The notes below the pieces were generated by a model. The model was given only the letters and a program-made list of their open reading frames with translations, had not been told where the DNA came from and did not search any database. A stretch of 64,000 bases of DNA from positions 1-64,000 of the forward strand of contig CATOST010000010.1 of the NCBI GenBank assembly GCA_951812665.1, written 5' to 3'. Shown here one piece after another: positions 18,500 to 26,890 of this stretch (within the stretch, counting starts at the first letter, position 1; every line of letters begins with the position of its first letter). This stretch comes from an uncultured Acidobacteriota bacterium (lineage in GTDB: Bacteria; Acidobacteriota; UBA6911; RPQK01; JAJDTT01). The position numbers and the translations under genes are program-made.

Positions 18500-18643
18500 T
18501 TAGAATTTATCGCTGTCCCCCGACTCTCCGTTCCGCAATATTGGAGCAACCTTTGTGAATCCCTCGAAGAGCCCCTCCAACCGGGTCATCCGCTCGCGCA
18601 GGTCTGCGATGTCCTTACGAATATCCGCATTCTCACGCCGCAT
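18500..18643 (-). CDS. Very small coiled-coil ORF
   Basis: 47 codons from ATG 18643 to TAA at 18500. The sequence MRRENADIRKDIADLRERMT followed by RLEGLFEGFTK is a clean amphipathic helix of a type common in short bacterial ORFs with an R-M-x-R-L-E-G-L core. It may be a fragment of a longer coiled-coil protein like the one at 16281-16613. The tail (GESGDSDKF) runs into a GGGGGACAG-type repeat motif. Function unknown; the reading frame could be incidental. Confidence 0.35.
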   Translation of the reverse strand: MRRENADIRKDIADLRERMTRLEGLFEGFTKVAPILRNGESGDSDKF

Positions 18644-18720
18644 AGACGTTTGACCGGGAAGGTTTTCTTATGACCTGTTCCGAGTATGGACGCCGTCCCC
18701 TAATTTGATTCGGACCCTCT

Positions 18721-18804
18721 ATGACCGTAACGCTTCAGCCACGGAATCTGCGTGCACACCGGACAAAAAAAAGGGCCAGCCCGGAGGCTGGCCCTTTTGG
18801 AACG
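18721..18804 (+). repeat. Right copy of short direct repeat flanking the S8 peptidase region
   Basis: Contains TAACGCTTCAGCCACGGAAT and GCCCGGAGGCTGGCCCTTTT, matching 16711-16789 with scattered changes. This copy includes the terminator of the first TonB receptor gene. Between the two copies lie the S8 peptidase and two small ORFs. Confidence 0.65.
18765..18798 (-). terminator. Rho-independent terminator of the TonB receptor gene
   Basis: Read on the minus strand, an uninterrupted 13-bp stem AAAAGGGCCAGCC / GGCTGGCCCTTTT with a 4-base loop is followed by a run of eight T. It lies 26 bp after the stop codon at 18824. It is the clearest intrinsic terminator in the window. Confidence 0.88.
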
Positions 18805-18823
18805 CTCGATTGCGCTTGGATCG

Positions 18824-21800
18824 CTAGAACGAGAAGCGGAATCCAATCTGAATCTGCCGCGCCGTCGCCGCCGAGGTCACCCGGCCCACGCCGCCACTGG
18901 CATGGTTGCCGTTGGGTGCGTTGAAGACCGCGTGGTTGAAGGCGTTGAAGAAGTCCGCCCGCACGTCGAAGGTCTTGTCCTCGCCGAGGGCGAAATTCTT
19001 GTGCAGCGAGAGGTCTATGAGGGGAACTCCGTCGTAGCGCAACGGATAGGGGGCTCCGTTACCCAGGGCCCGCCGTGCCGCCTCGTGGCAGAAGTTGGCA
19101 CCGCCGCAGAGCGACGTGTCCATGATCCGCTGACCCGGCACGTTGGGGTTCTCGACACCGGGCGCCGTGAAAGCACTGGTGTCATACCACCGCTCCACCG
19201 TGGCTCCGCCGCCCAAGGCCCCGTCCTTGATCCGGTCGGTGTACCGGCGCGAACGTCCGCCCTGGTTCCACAGATCGGTGCTGTAGTAGACGCGGAAGGG
19301 GGCTCCCGTAGTGAGAGTGGCGATGCCGGTGAGCTCCCAACCGCCCATCAGGGACCTGGTGACCCCGCCGGCGTTCCGGAAGAAGGGCAACTCCCAGATG
19401 GCGGACATGTAGTAGGTGCTGGAGCGGTCATGCTGCATGGGCGCCCGCAGGGCGTGGCGCTCGTAGTCACGCGACCCGGACCAGTCTCCCCAGTTGCCGT
19501 TGTAGTTCATGGCCATGGCCTTGGACCAGGTGTAACCCATGGAAAGGGCGATACCGTCGCTGAAGCGGCGCTCCAACTTGGTCTGCAGGGAGTTGTAGTT
19601 CATGCTCCCGTGCGGCCGCAGCATGGTGTTGGGAATGACCTGGGGATAGGGCCGCCGGGCCAACTGCCCATTCCATTCGCGACCGACCTCGCCACGAGTC
19701 TCGGCCGGAATCCACTCGCGAGGACCGGCCGTGATGGGATCGCTGGTCAAGGTTGCGCTGCCGCCACCGATGAGAGGCACGACATACCCTTCCGGCATGG
19801 CGACGTTGAAGGGGCTGATCTCGCGGATGTGACGCCCCTGGTTGCCAACATAACCGATTTCCCACTTGGTCCCCTGGAACAGCTCGTGCTGAATCATGAG
19901 GTTGTAGGAATAGACTTGGCCTTCCTGCCAATCCAATTCGGAGAAGTAGCAGGTGCGGTAGTTGCTGTTGACCCGAATGCCGTCCGCGTTGATCGCACCC
20001 GTATCCCGGGGCAGGTTGAGCCGTATGCCGCTGATGAGGGAGGGGACTGCCTCACCTCGTACGGCCGGCAGGTTGATGACGCCGACGTTGGGCCGCATGA
20101 CCCGGGCGCGGAGAATTCCGAACTCCTGGTCATAGGTCAGGCCCGCACCGGCGCGGAGCACCGTGCGGTTGGTCCCGAACATGCGCCAGGCCAGACCGAA
20201 CCGAGGTGCGAAGTAGCGCCACTTGGCCTTGTAACAACCGCGATGAGGCAGGTTGGCGAAGGGAACGGCGATTCCGACGGCACCCTGCCACTGGGCGATG
20301 TCGAACCCCTGGGGCATCATCTCTACCGGATCGATCCGGTTGGTGGCCGTGGTGTAGTCGTAGCTACAGTAGTAGTAGTCCTTGGTGTACGACCCGTTGG
20401 GGTGTCCCTCGTAGTAGGGCGGCCGCGGCTGCTCCCAGCGAAGGCCGATGTTCATGGTCAGGTTCGGACCCACCTTCCAGTCGTCGTTTATGAACCAGTT
20501 GTAATGGCTCTGGTTGAAGTGGCCCGTATTCTCGCCGATTCCCAGCACGTTGCCGAAGACCGAGGAGGGCGTTCCCAACATGAAGTCGGCCCACCCCTCG
20601 CCCTCGGAGACGCCCGCGAAACTCCCGTCGGCATTGTACTGGAGCTGGCCCGTCGAAAAGCCGTTGAAGCTGTCGCCACCGGCCGCATAGGCCGGAATCC
20701 AGTAGTAGTGGACATCCAGGTTCCGGACGTGCTCGATGCCGAACTTCAGGTAGTGGTCTCCCTTCCTCCAGGAGGCCGTGTACTTGAAGCCCAGGCCCCA
20801 GTCCGCCAGCGGCGACTCAGTGGCGCCGCCCCAGGATGTGTAACCCGAGGGACTCATGCGAGGCATGTTGGCGCCGCCCCGGTTGCCGTTGGGCAGATAC
20901 ACTTCCCAGTTCTGGCCGTCGTCGAATCCCAGAACCCGAGGCCAGTTGGTGTCCTCGATGGGCCGTGAGATGAGCCAGGTGAACTTCCAGATGGACTGGG
21001 TGTACTCGGTCACCAGGTTGGAACCGATGGGGTTCACCCAACTGATGCCGATCTGGTAGCCGCGGGACCGGTCCTGGAACTGGCGGTAGATGCCGTCCTG
21101 GTTGGCGCCGGGGACCCCCCAACGCCCGGTATGGGTAAAGGACGGCGATCGCTGCCAACTGTATCGGCCGAAGATATTGTCGTCGTTGGCAAACTGGTGG
21201 TCGACGCGGAACGAATACTTGTCGATCTTGGTGTTTGCCGCATTGGCGTAAGCGTAATTGCTGGTGAGCTCACCCGCCTGGTTGGGAGCCGGAGGGGGCA
21301 TCAACTCCATCATCTTCTTGTAGACGGCCCCCTGCATGCTGGCCGGGATCTGGTTGTTGGGGAAAGCAGCCCGCATGCCCGTTGCATCGTCCTGGCTTCC
21401 GGTGAAGTCGAACGGATTGTAGAGCTGAGGGATGGCCCCCTTGGCGCCCGAGCCCGAAAAGTCGCCCTGGACGATGGCCGTGGAAGGCGCGGTAGCGAAT
21501 CCGGCCCTTTGCAGGTTGTCGATGAACTTCTCGTAGTGGGCGTGGAAGAAGGTCTTGTCCTTGAGGACGGGACCGCCGATGGAGCCGCCGCCGATGTGGT
21601 AGTCCACAGGCAGCTTCTTCAGCCCCGACCGGTTCTGGAAGAAGTTGGCCGCATCCAGACCCTCATCCCGGAAGTAGTACCAGGCATGGCCGTGGAACTC
21701 GTTGCTCCCGCTCTTGGAGAGCATGGTGATGACCGCCCCGCCCACGCGGCCGTACTCGGCCGAGTAGTTGTTGGTGATGACCTTGAACTCCTGAACCGTC

Positions 21801-22471
21801 TCCGGAGTCGGCTGCACCGTGGGCCGCTGCGTGATGTAGCCCATGTTGTTGGAGCCGTCCAACTGGATCTGGTTGGAGTGGGAATAGAGGCCGTTGAAGG
21901 TGGGGTAGCCGCCGCCGTAGGCGTAGAGGGTGGAGTAGCCGATCTCCTGCCGCTCCTGCGTGCCGCCCGTGGTCAGGTAGGCCAACTTCACCATGTCGCG
22001 GCCTGCCAGAGGAAGATCCAGGATCTTCTTCTCTTCGATGACCGCCGCCACCTCGGCATTGTCGGTGTCGATGATGGTGGACTGTCCGGTGACCGTCACC
22101 TGCTCGGAGATGTCGCCGGGGGACATGGTGAGATCGATGCGGGATACCGTCTGAACCTCCAGACGGACCCCCAGGGAGCGGGCCGTCTTGAAGCCGGGCA
22201 ACTCCGCCGAAATGTCATAGAAACCGGGGATCAACTTGTCGATGACGTAGTCACCGCGGTCGTTGGTCACCGCCATGTGCGGCACGTTGGTCGCCGTGGC
22301 CGTGGCCGTGACTTCCACTCCGGGCACCACCGCTCCGGTCTGGTCCTTGACGGTACCCAGCAACCGGGAAAAGGTGGCAGCTTGCCCGTAGGCCAGCGGC
22401 GCCGCCAGCGCATGAACGACGAGCACCAGGGCCGCCGTCGCCAACCATAGAGACTTGTTCTTGTAGCCCAT
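18824..22471 (-). CDS. TonB-dependent receptor with carboxypeptidase-regulatory-like domain (copy 1)
   Basis: 1215 residues from ATG 22471 (SD AGGAGG/AAGAAGG upstream); signal peptide to about residue 31 (VVHALAAPLAYGQA). A carboxypeptidase-regulatory-like Ig domain follows at about 35-115 (LLGTVKDQTGAVVPGVEVTA), then the TonB plug (about 125-260, with GGVITMLSKSGSNEFHG-type motif at its end) and a long outer-membrane beta-barrel ending in the aromatic QIQIGFRFSF. This is the Oar-like receptor type abundant in Acidobacteriota; substrates are likely large oligomers, identity unknown. It has its own promoter and a strong terminator, and is a tandem paralogue of the next gene, equal in length. 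Confidence 0.92.
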   Translation of the reverse strand: MGYKNKSLWLATAALVLVVHALAAPLAYGQAATFSRLLGTVKDQTGAVVPGVEVTATATATNVPHMAVTNDRGDYVIDKLIPGFYDISAELPGFKTARSLGVRLEVQTVSRIDLTMSPGDISEQVTVTGQSTIIDTDNAEVAAVIEEKKILDLPLAGRDMVKLAYLTTGGTQERQEIGYSTLYAYGGGYPTFNGLYSHSNQIQLDGSNNMGYITQRPTVQPTPETVQEFKVITNNYSAEYGRVGGAVITMLSKSGSNEFHGHAWYYFRDEGLDAANFFQNRSGLKKLPVDYHIGGGSIGGPVLKDKTFFHAHYEKFIDNLQRAGFATAPSTAIVQGDFSGSGAKGAIPQLYNPFDFTGSQDDATGMRAAFPNNQIPASMQGAVYKKMMELMPPPAPNQAGELTSNYAYANAANTKIDKYSFRVDHQFANDDNIFGRYSWQRSPSFTHTGRWGVPGANQDGIYRQFQDRSRGYQIGISWVNPIGSNLVTEYTQSIWKFTWLISRPIEDTNWPRVLGFDDGQNWEVYLPNGNRGGANMPRMSPSGYTSWGGATESPLADWGLGFKYTASWRKGDHYLKFGIEHVRNLDVHYYWIPAYAAGGDSFNGFSTGQLQYNADGSFAGVSEGEGWADFMLGTPSSVFGNVLGIGENTGHFNQSHYNWFINDDWKVGPNLTMNIGLRWEQPRPPYYEGHPNGSYTKDYYYCSYDYTTATNRIDPVEMMPQGFDIAQWQGAVGIAVPFANLPHRGCYKAKWRYFAPRFGLAWRMFGTNRTVLRAGAGLTYDQEFGILRARVMRPNVGVINLPAVRGEAVPSLISGIRLNLPRDTGAINADGIRVNSNYRTCYFSELDWQEGQVYSYNLMIQHELFQGTKWEIGYVGNQGRHIREISPFNVAMPEGYVVPLIGGGSATLTSDPITAGPREWIPAETRGEVGREWNGQLARRPYPQVIPNTMLRPHGSMNYNSLQTKLERRFSDGIALSMGYTWSKAMAMNYNGNWGDWSGSRDYERHALRAPMQHDRSSTYYMSAIWELPFFRNAGGVTRSLMGGWELTGIATLTTGAPFRVYYSTDLWNQGGRSRRYTDRIKDGALGGGATVERWYDTSAFTAPGVENPNVPGQRIMDTSLCGGANFCHEAARRALGNGAPYPLRYDGVPLIDLSLHKNFALGEDKTFDVRADFFNAFNHAVFNAPNGNHASGGVGRVTSAATARQIQIGFRFSF

Positions 22472-22573
22472 TACCTTCTTACCTCCTCGAAAAGCTACCC
22501 AAATTACGCGTTCCCGGCCACTACGACCGTCCGCATGAAACAAAAAATTGATCTACGCCTGCACGTCCGGGCT

Positions 22574-22602
22574 CTTTTAGCCGATTCGATTCGGCGCGTC
22601 AA
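22574..22602 (-). promoter_or_regulatory. Sigma-70-type promoter of TonB receptor copy 1
   Basis: On the minus strand TTGACG (22602-22597), a 17-bp spacer and TAAAAG (22579-22574), about 100 bp before the start codon. The other receptor gene has TTGACT, a 17-bp spacer and TAAAAA at the same distance, while the surrounding leader is much less conserved; that conservation supports the call. The spacer holds a GCCGA/TCGGC inverted repeat. Confidence 0.65.
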
Positions 22603-22912
22603 CAAAAAAAACCACCTGCCCCAGGGAACCGACCCTTTTGGATACAGGCTGAATCCGTTCCTCGGACTCGTGTCCCAACTAAGCAACTTGGGTGCCAAGA
22701 TCTTAAACAACATGGACAAAACGTTTATGTGAAAGGATTTATTAAGTTCGGACAGATTATCTTCCTAGTCCGATTCTCCAACGATTTGAACCGACCCGGT
22801 AGAGTCGGGCCAAAAAAGTGAATCGAGTATTTTTCGCTCTGCGGATGCTGTGCCGCGCCGTGGAGTTTGGGGGACAGATCCAGGGGTGGTTAGTTGACGG
22901 GCATCTGAGAAC

Positions 22913-22933
22913 GGGCGACCACAAGGGTCGCCC
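22913..22933 (+). repeat. ACAAG-loop hairpin repeat, copy 1
   Basis: Perfect 8-bp stem GGGCGACC / GGTCGCCC around loop ACAAG, followed by CCTAC. Same design as 36427-36447 and 52526-52546 with different but paired stem bases. It lies in the 533-bp space between the two receptor genes; apart from the promoter and two hairpins nothing else is recognisable there. Confidence 0.75.
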
Positions 22934-22970
22934 CTACGAAAAATTCTTCGTCCATCGGGGAATGAGGAAG

Positions 22971-22992
22971 GGGGGGACAAGGATGTCCCCCC
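22971..22992 (-). repeat. GC hairpin downstream of TonB receptor copy 2
   Basis: Perfect 9-bp stem GGGGGGACA / TGTCCCCCC with loop AGGA, 13 bp after the stop at 23005. No T-run follows on the minus strand, so it is not a typical terminator, although it may still slow transcription or protect the mRNA end. It resembles the leader hairpins of the AAGAAA arrays. Confidence 0.55.
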
Positions 22993-23004
22993 TTCTATGG
23001 ACCG

Positions 23005-26000
23005 CTAGAACGAGAAGCGGAATCCAATCTGAATCTGCCGCGCCGTGGCCGCCGAGGTCACCCGGCCCACCGCCGAAGACGAATGGTTCCCGTTCGGTGC
23101 GTTGAAGATGGCGTGGTTGAAGGCGTTGAAGAAGTCCGCCCGGACGTCGAAGACCTTCTCTTCTCCGAGGGCGAAATTCTTGTGCAGCGAGAGATCCACG
23201 ACGGGGACTCCGTCGTAACGCAGCGGATAGGGCGCACTGTTGCCCAGGGCCCGCCGCGCCGCCTCATGGCAATATTCGGCCCCACCGCATAGCGAACGGT
23301 CCATGACCCGCTGGCCGGGCACGTTCGGATTTTCGACGCCGGGGGCCGTGAAGGCGCTGGTGTCATACCACCGCTCCACCGTGGCTCCACCGCCGAGATT
23401 CCCGTCCTTGAGGCGCTCCGTGTAAAGACGCGACCGGCGACCCTGGTTCCACAGATCGGTGCCGTAATAGACCCGGAAGGGGGCACCCGTGGTGAGGGTG
23501 GTGATTCCGGTGAGCTCCCAACCGCCCAGCAGGGACTTGGTCAGTCCGCCTGCGTTTTGGAAGAAAGGCAGCACCCAGATGGCGGACATGTAGTAAGTGC
23601 TGGAGCGGTCGTGCTGCATGGGCGCACGCAGGGCGTGGCGCTCATAGTCGCGCGACCCGGACCAGTCACCCCAGTTGCCGTTGTAGTTCATGGCCATGGC
23701 CTTGGACCAGGTGTAGCCCATGGACAGGGCCAGACCGTCGCTGAAGCGCCGCTCCAACTTGGTCTGGAGGGAGTTGTAGTTCATGCTCCCGTGCGGCCGC
23801 AGCATGGTGTTGGGAATGACCTGGGGATAGGGCCGACGGGCCAACTGGTCCGTCCAGGCACGGCTGGTTTCCGTGCGATTCTCGGCCGGAATCCACTCGC
23901 GAGGCCCGGCCGTGATGGTGTCGCCGGTCAGCGTGGCAGTGCCTCCTGCGACGAGCGGAACCACGTACCCTTCCGGCATGGCCACGTTGAAGGGGCTGAT
24001 CTCGCGGATGTGGCGCCCCTGGTTGCCGACGTAGCCGATCTCCCACTTGGTCCCCTGGAACAGCTCGTGCTGAATCATGAGATTGTAGGAGTAGACCTGT
24101 CCTTCCTGCCAATCCAGCTCGGAGAAGTAGCAGACGTAATAGTTGCTGTCGACCAGCACTCCATCCTGATTGACGTTACCCCTCTGACGGGGAAGGTCGA
24201 TCCGTTTTCCGGTGATGAGTTCCGGGTACTCGTATCCCCGCGTTGCGGACAAACTGATGACACCGGCACTCGGCCTCATGGTCCGGGCTCTGAGGATGCC
24301 GAACTCCTGATCGTAGGTCAGGCCGGTGCCGGCGCGGAGCACGGTCCGATTGGTCCCGAACATGCGCCAAGCCAGACCGAACCGGGGAGCGAAGTAGCGC
24401 CACTTGGCCTTGTAGCAACCGCGGTGAGGAAGGTTCTCGAAGGGAACCGCGATCCCTTCTGACCCCTGCCACTGGGCGATGTCGAAACCCTTGGGCATCA
24501 TTTCCACCGGATCGATCCGGTTCGTGACCCGGCTGTAATCGTACGCACAGTAGTAGTAGTCGGTGGTATACGACCCGCTGGGATGCCCCTCATAGTAGGG
24601 TGGCCGCGGCTGTTCCCAGCGCAGGCCGATGTTTATGGTCAGGTCCGGACCCACCTTCCAGTCGTCGTTGATGAACCAATTGTAGTGGCTCTGGTTGAAG
24701 TGGCCCGTGTTCTCGCCAATTCCGAGCACGTTGCCGCTAACCGCGGAGGGCGTTCCCAGCAGGAAGTCGGCCCAGCCCTCGCCATAGGTGACGCCGGCGA
24801 ATTTTCCTTCGGGGGTGTACTCGAGCTGACCCGTGGCAAAGCCGTTGAAGGTGTCGGATCCGTTTCCGTACTCCGGAATGTAGTAGTAGTGGACATCCAG
24901 GTTCCGGACGTGCTCGAAACCGAACTTCAGGTAGTGGTCTCCCTTCCTCCAGGAGGCCGTGTACTTGAAGCCCAGGCCCCAATCCGCCAGCGGCGATTCC
25001 CTGCCGCCGCGATAACGAGTGTAGCCGTCGGGTTGCAGGCGGGGCATGTTGGCGCCGCCCCGGTTGCCGTTGGGCAGATACACCTCCCAGTTGTGGCCGT
25101 CGTCGAATCCCAGCACCCGCGGCCAGTTGGTGTCCTCGATGGGCCGTCCGATCAGCCACGTGAACTTCCAGATGGATTGAGTGTACTCGGTCACCAGGTT
25201 GGAGCCGATGGGGTTCACCCAACTGATGCCGATCTGGTAGCCGCGGGAGCGGTCATAGAAATAACGGTAGATGCCGTCCTGATTGGCGCCGGGGATTCCC
25301 AGATCCCCGGAATGCGCGAACGTGGGCGAGCGCTGCCAACTGTAACGTCCGAAGATGTTGTCGTCGTTGGCGAACTGGTGGTCGACGCGGAACGAGTACT
25401 TGTCGATCCGGGTGTTGGTCGCCCGGGGATAGGCGTAGTTGTTGGCGGTCACGCCCGACTGGTTGGGGGCCGGAGGAGGCATCAACTCCATCACCTTCCT
25501 GTAGACCGCGCCCTGCATGCTGGCCGGGATCTGGTTGTTGGGGAAAGGAGCCCGCTTGCCGGTACCTTCGGCGCGGCTTCCGGTGAAATCGTACGGATTG
25601 TAGAGCTGATTGATGGGCCCCTTGGCGCCCGCGCCCGAAAAGTCGCCCTGGGTGATGGCCGTGGAAGGCACCGTGGCGAAGCCGGCCACGTTCAGGTCGT
25701 CGACGAACTTCTCGTAATGTCCATGGAAGAAGGTCCGATCCTTGAGGATGGGACCGCCGATGGAGCCGCCACCGATGTGGTAATCGACCGGCAGCTTCTC
25801 CCGCAGCGACCGGTTCGCGAAGAAGTTGTTCGCATCCAGAGTCTCATCCCGGAAGTAGTACCAGGCATGGCCGTGGAACTCGTTGCTCCCGCTCTTGGAG
25901 AGCATGGTGATGACCGCCCCGCCCACGCGGCCGTACTCGGCCGAGTAGTTGTTGGTGATGACCTTGAACTCCTGCACCGTCTCCGGCGTCGGCTGCACCG

Positions 26001-26652
26001 TGGGCCGCTGCGTGATGTAGCCCATGTTGTTGGAGCCGTCCAACTGGATCTGGTTGGAATGCGAATAGAGGCCGTTGAAGGTGGGATAGCCGCCGCCGTA
26101 GGCGTAGAGGGCGGTGTAGCCGATCTCCTGCCGCTCTTGCGTTCCACCCGTGGTCAGGTAGGCCAGCTTCACCATGTCGCGGCCCGCCAGCGGAAGATCC
26201 AGGATCTTCTTCTCTTCGATGACCGCCGCCACCTCGGCATTGTCAGTGTCAATGATGGTGGACTGTCCCGTGACCGTCACCTGCTCGGAGATGTCACCGG
26301 GTTCCATGACCAGATCCACGCGGGTTACGGTCTGGACCTCGAGACGAATGCCCAGAGAGGCTGCCTTCTTGAAACCGGGCAGTTCCGCCGAGACATCATA
26401 GAAACCGGGGATCAACTTGTCGATGACGTAGTCACCGCGGTCGTTGGTCACCGCCATGTGCGGGATGTTGGTCGCCGTGGCCGTGGCCGTGATTTCCACC
26501 CCCGGCACCACCGCTCCGGTCTGGTCCCTGATGGTACCCAACAACCGGGAAAAGGTGGCCGCCTGTCCGTAGGCCAGCGGCGCCGCGAGCGCGTGCACGA
26601 CGAGTACCAGACACGCCGCCGCCAGCCACAGAGTCTTACTCTTGTAGCCCAT
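23005..26652 (-). CDS. TonB-dependent receptor with carboxypeptidase-regulatory-like domain (copy 2)
   Basis: 1215 residues from ATG 26652 with AGGAGG upstream. Domain order and length equal copy 1: signal peptide, regulatory-like Ig domain (LLGTIRDQTGAVVPGVEITA), plug, barrel ending QIQIGFRFSF. By eye most positions are identical; differences collect in a few barrel stretches, such as the segment after RTMRPSAGVIS (RPNVGVIN in copy 1) and the parts around residues 290-300 and 370-385, likely surface loops. No insertions or deletions are visible. Tandem duplication with divergence of loops suggests two related ligands. It has its own promoter. Confidence 0.92.
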   Translation of the reverse strand: MGYKSKTLWLAAACLVLVVHALAAPLAYGQAATFSRLLGTIRDQTGAVVPGVEITATATATNIPHMAVTNDRGDYVIDKLIPGFYDVSAELPGFKKAASLGIRLEVQTVTRVDLVMEPGDISEQVTVTGQSTIIDTDNAEVAAVIEEKKILDLPLAGRDMVKLAYLTTGGTQERQEIGYTALYAYGGGYPTFNGLYSHSNQIQLDGSNNMGYITQRPTVQPTPETVQEFKVITNNYSAEYGRVGGAVITMLSKSGSNEFHGHAWYYFRDETLDANNFFANRSLREKLPVDYHIGGGSIGGPILKDRTFFHGHYEKFVDDLNVAGFATVPSTAITQGDFSGAGAKGPINQLYNPYDFTGSRAEGTGKRAPFPNNQIPASMQGAVYRKVMELMPPPAPNQSGVTANNYAYPRATNTRIDKYSFRVDHQFANDDNIFGRYSWQRSPTFAHSGDLGIPGANQDGIYRYFYDRSRGYQIGISWVNPIGSNLVTEYTQSIWKFTWLIGRPIEDTNWPRVLGFDDGHNWEVYLPNGNRGGANMPRLQPDGYTRYRGGRESPLADWGLGFKYTASWRKGDHYLKFGFEHVRNLDVHYYYIPEYGNGSDTFNGFATGQLEYTPEGKFAGVTYGEGWADFLLGTPSAVSGNVLGIGENTGHFNQSHYNWFINDDWKVGPDLTINIGLRWEQPRPPYYEGHPSGSYTTDYYYCAYDYSRVTNRIDPVEMMPKGFDIAQWQGSEGIAVPFENLPHRGCYKAKWRYFAPRFGLAWRMFGTNRTVLRAGTGLTYDQEFGILRARTMRPSAGVISLSATRGYEYPELITGKRIDLPRQRGNVNQDGVLVDSNYYVCYFSELDWQEGQVYSYNLMIQHELFQGTKWEIGYVGNQGRHIREISPFNVAMPEGYVVPLVAGGTATLTGDTITAGPREWIPAENRTETSRAWTDQLARRPYPQVIPNTMLRPHGSMNYNSLQTKLERRFSDGLALSMGYTWSKAMAMNYNGNWGDWSGSRDYERHALRAPMQHDRSSTYYMSAIWVLPFFQNAGGLTKSLLGGWELTGITTLTTGAPFRVYYGTDLWNQGRRSRLYTERLKDGNLGGGATVERWYDTSAFTAPGVENPNVPGQRVMDRSLCGGAEYCHEAARRALGNSAPYPLRYDGVPVVDLSLHKNFALGEEKVFDVRADFFNAFNHAIFNAPNGNHSSSAVGRVTSAATARQIQIGFRFSF

Positions 26653-26750
26653 GAATTGTTTCCTCCTAGAAGCGCGGACTTTTACGAATTTCCGGCCAAT
26701 TCGACCGTTCGTAATAGAAAAGACGTTCGATGAGCGTCGATGTTGAAATC

Positions 26751-26779
26751 TTTTTACAGGACTCGTTTCGGAGAGTCAA
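26751..26779 (-). promoter_or_regulatory. Sigma-70-type promoter of TonB receptor copy 2
   Basis: Minus strand TTGACT (26779-26774), 17-bp spacer, TAAAAA (26756-26751), about 99 bp before the ATG. Position and spacing match the promoter of copy 1. Confidence 0.65.
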
Positions 26780-26890
26780 ACAATTCAGAAGAAAAAACTT
26801 AGGACCAAATGAAACCGGCTCGGATGGCCTCGAAAAGGTCGTTTTTCGTGGTCTTTTCCGCCACCCTGAAATCTCTTCTTTCTCTCTTTC

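Noticed and set aside
22971-22992. Intrinsic terminator after TonB receptor copy 2
   Set aside because: The hairpin is strong but no T-run follows on the transcribed strand, so it is listed only as a hairpin repeat.
18752-26733. Long plus-strand frames (over 700 codons) opposite the two TonB receptors
   Set aside because: They are codon-pattern shadows of GC-rich genes, with valine/glycine-rich composition and no start signal or family pattern.
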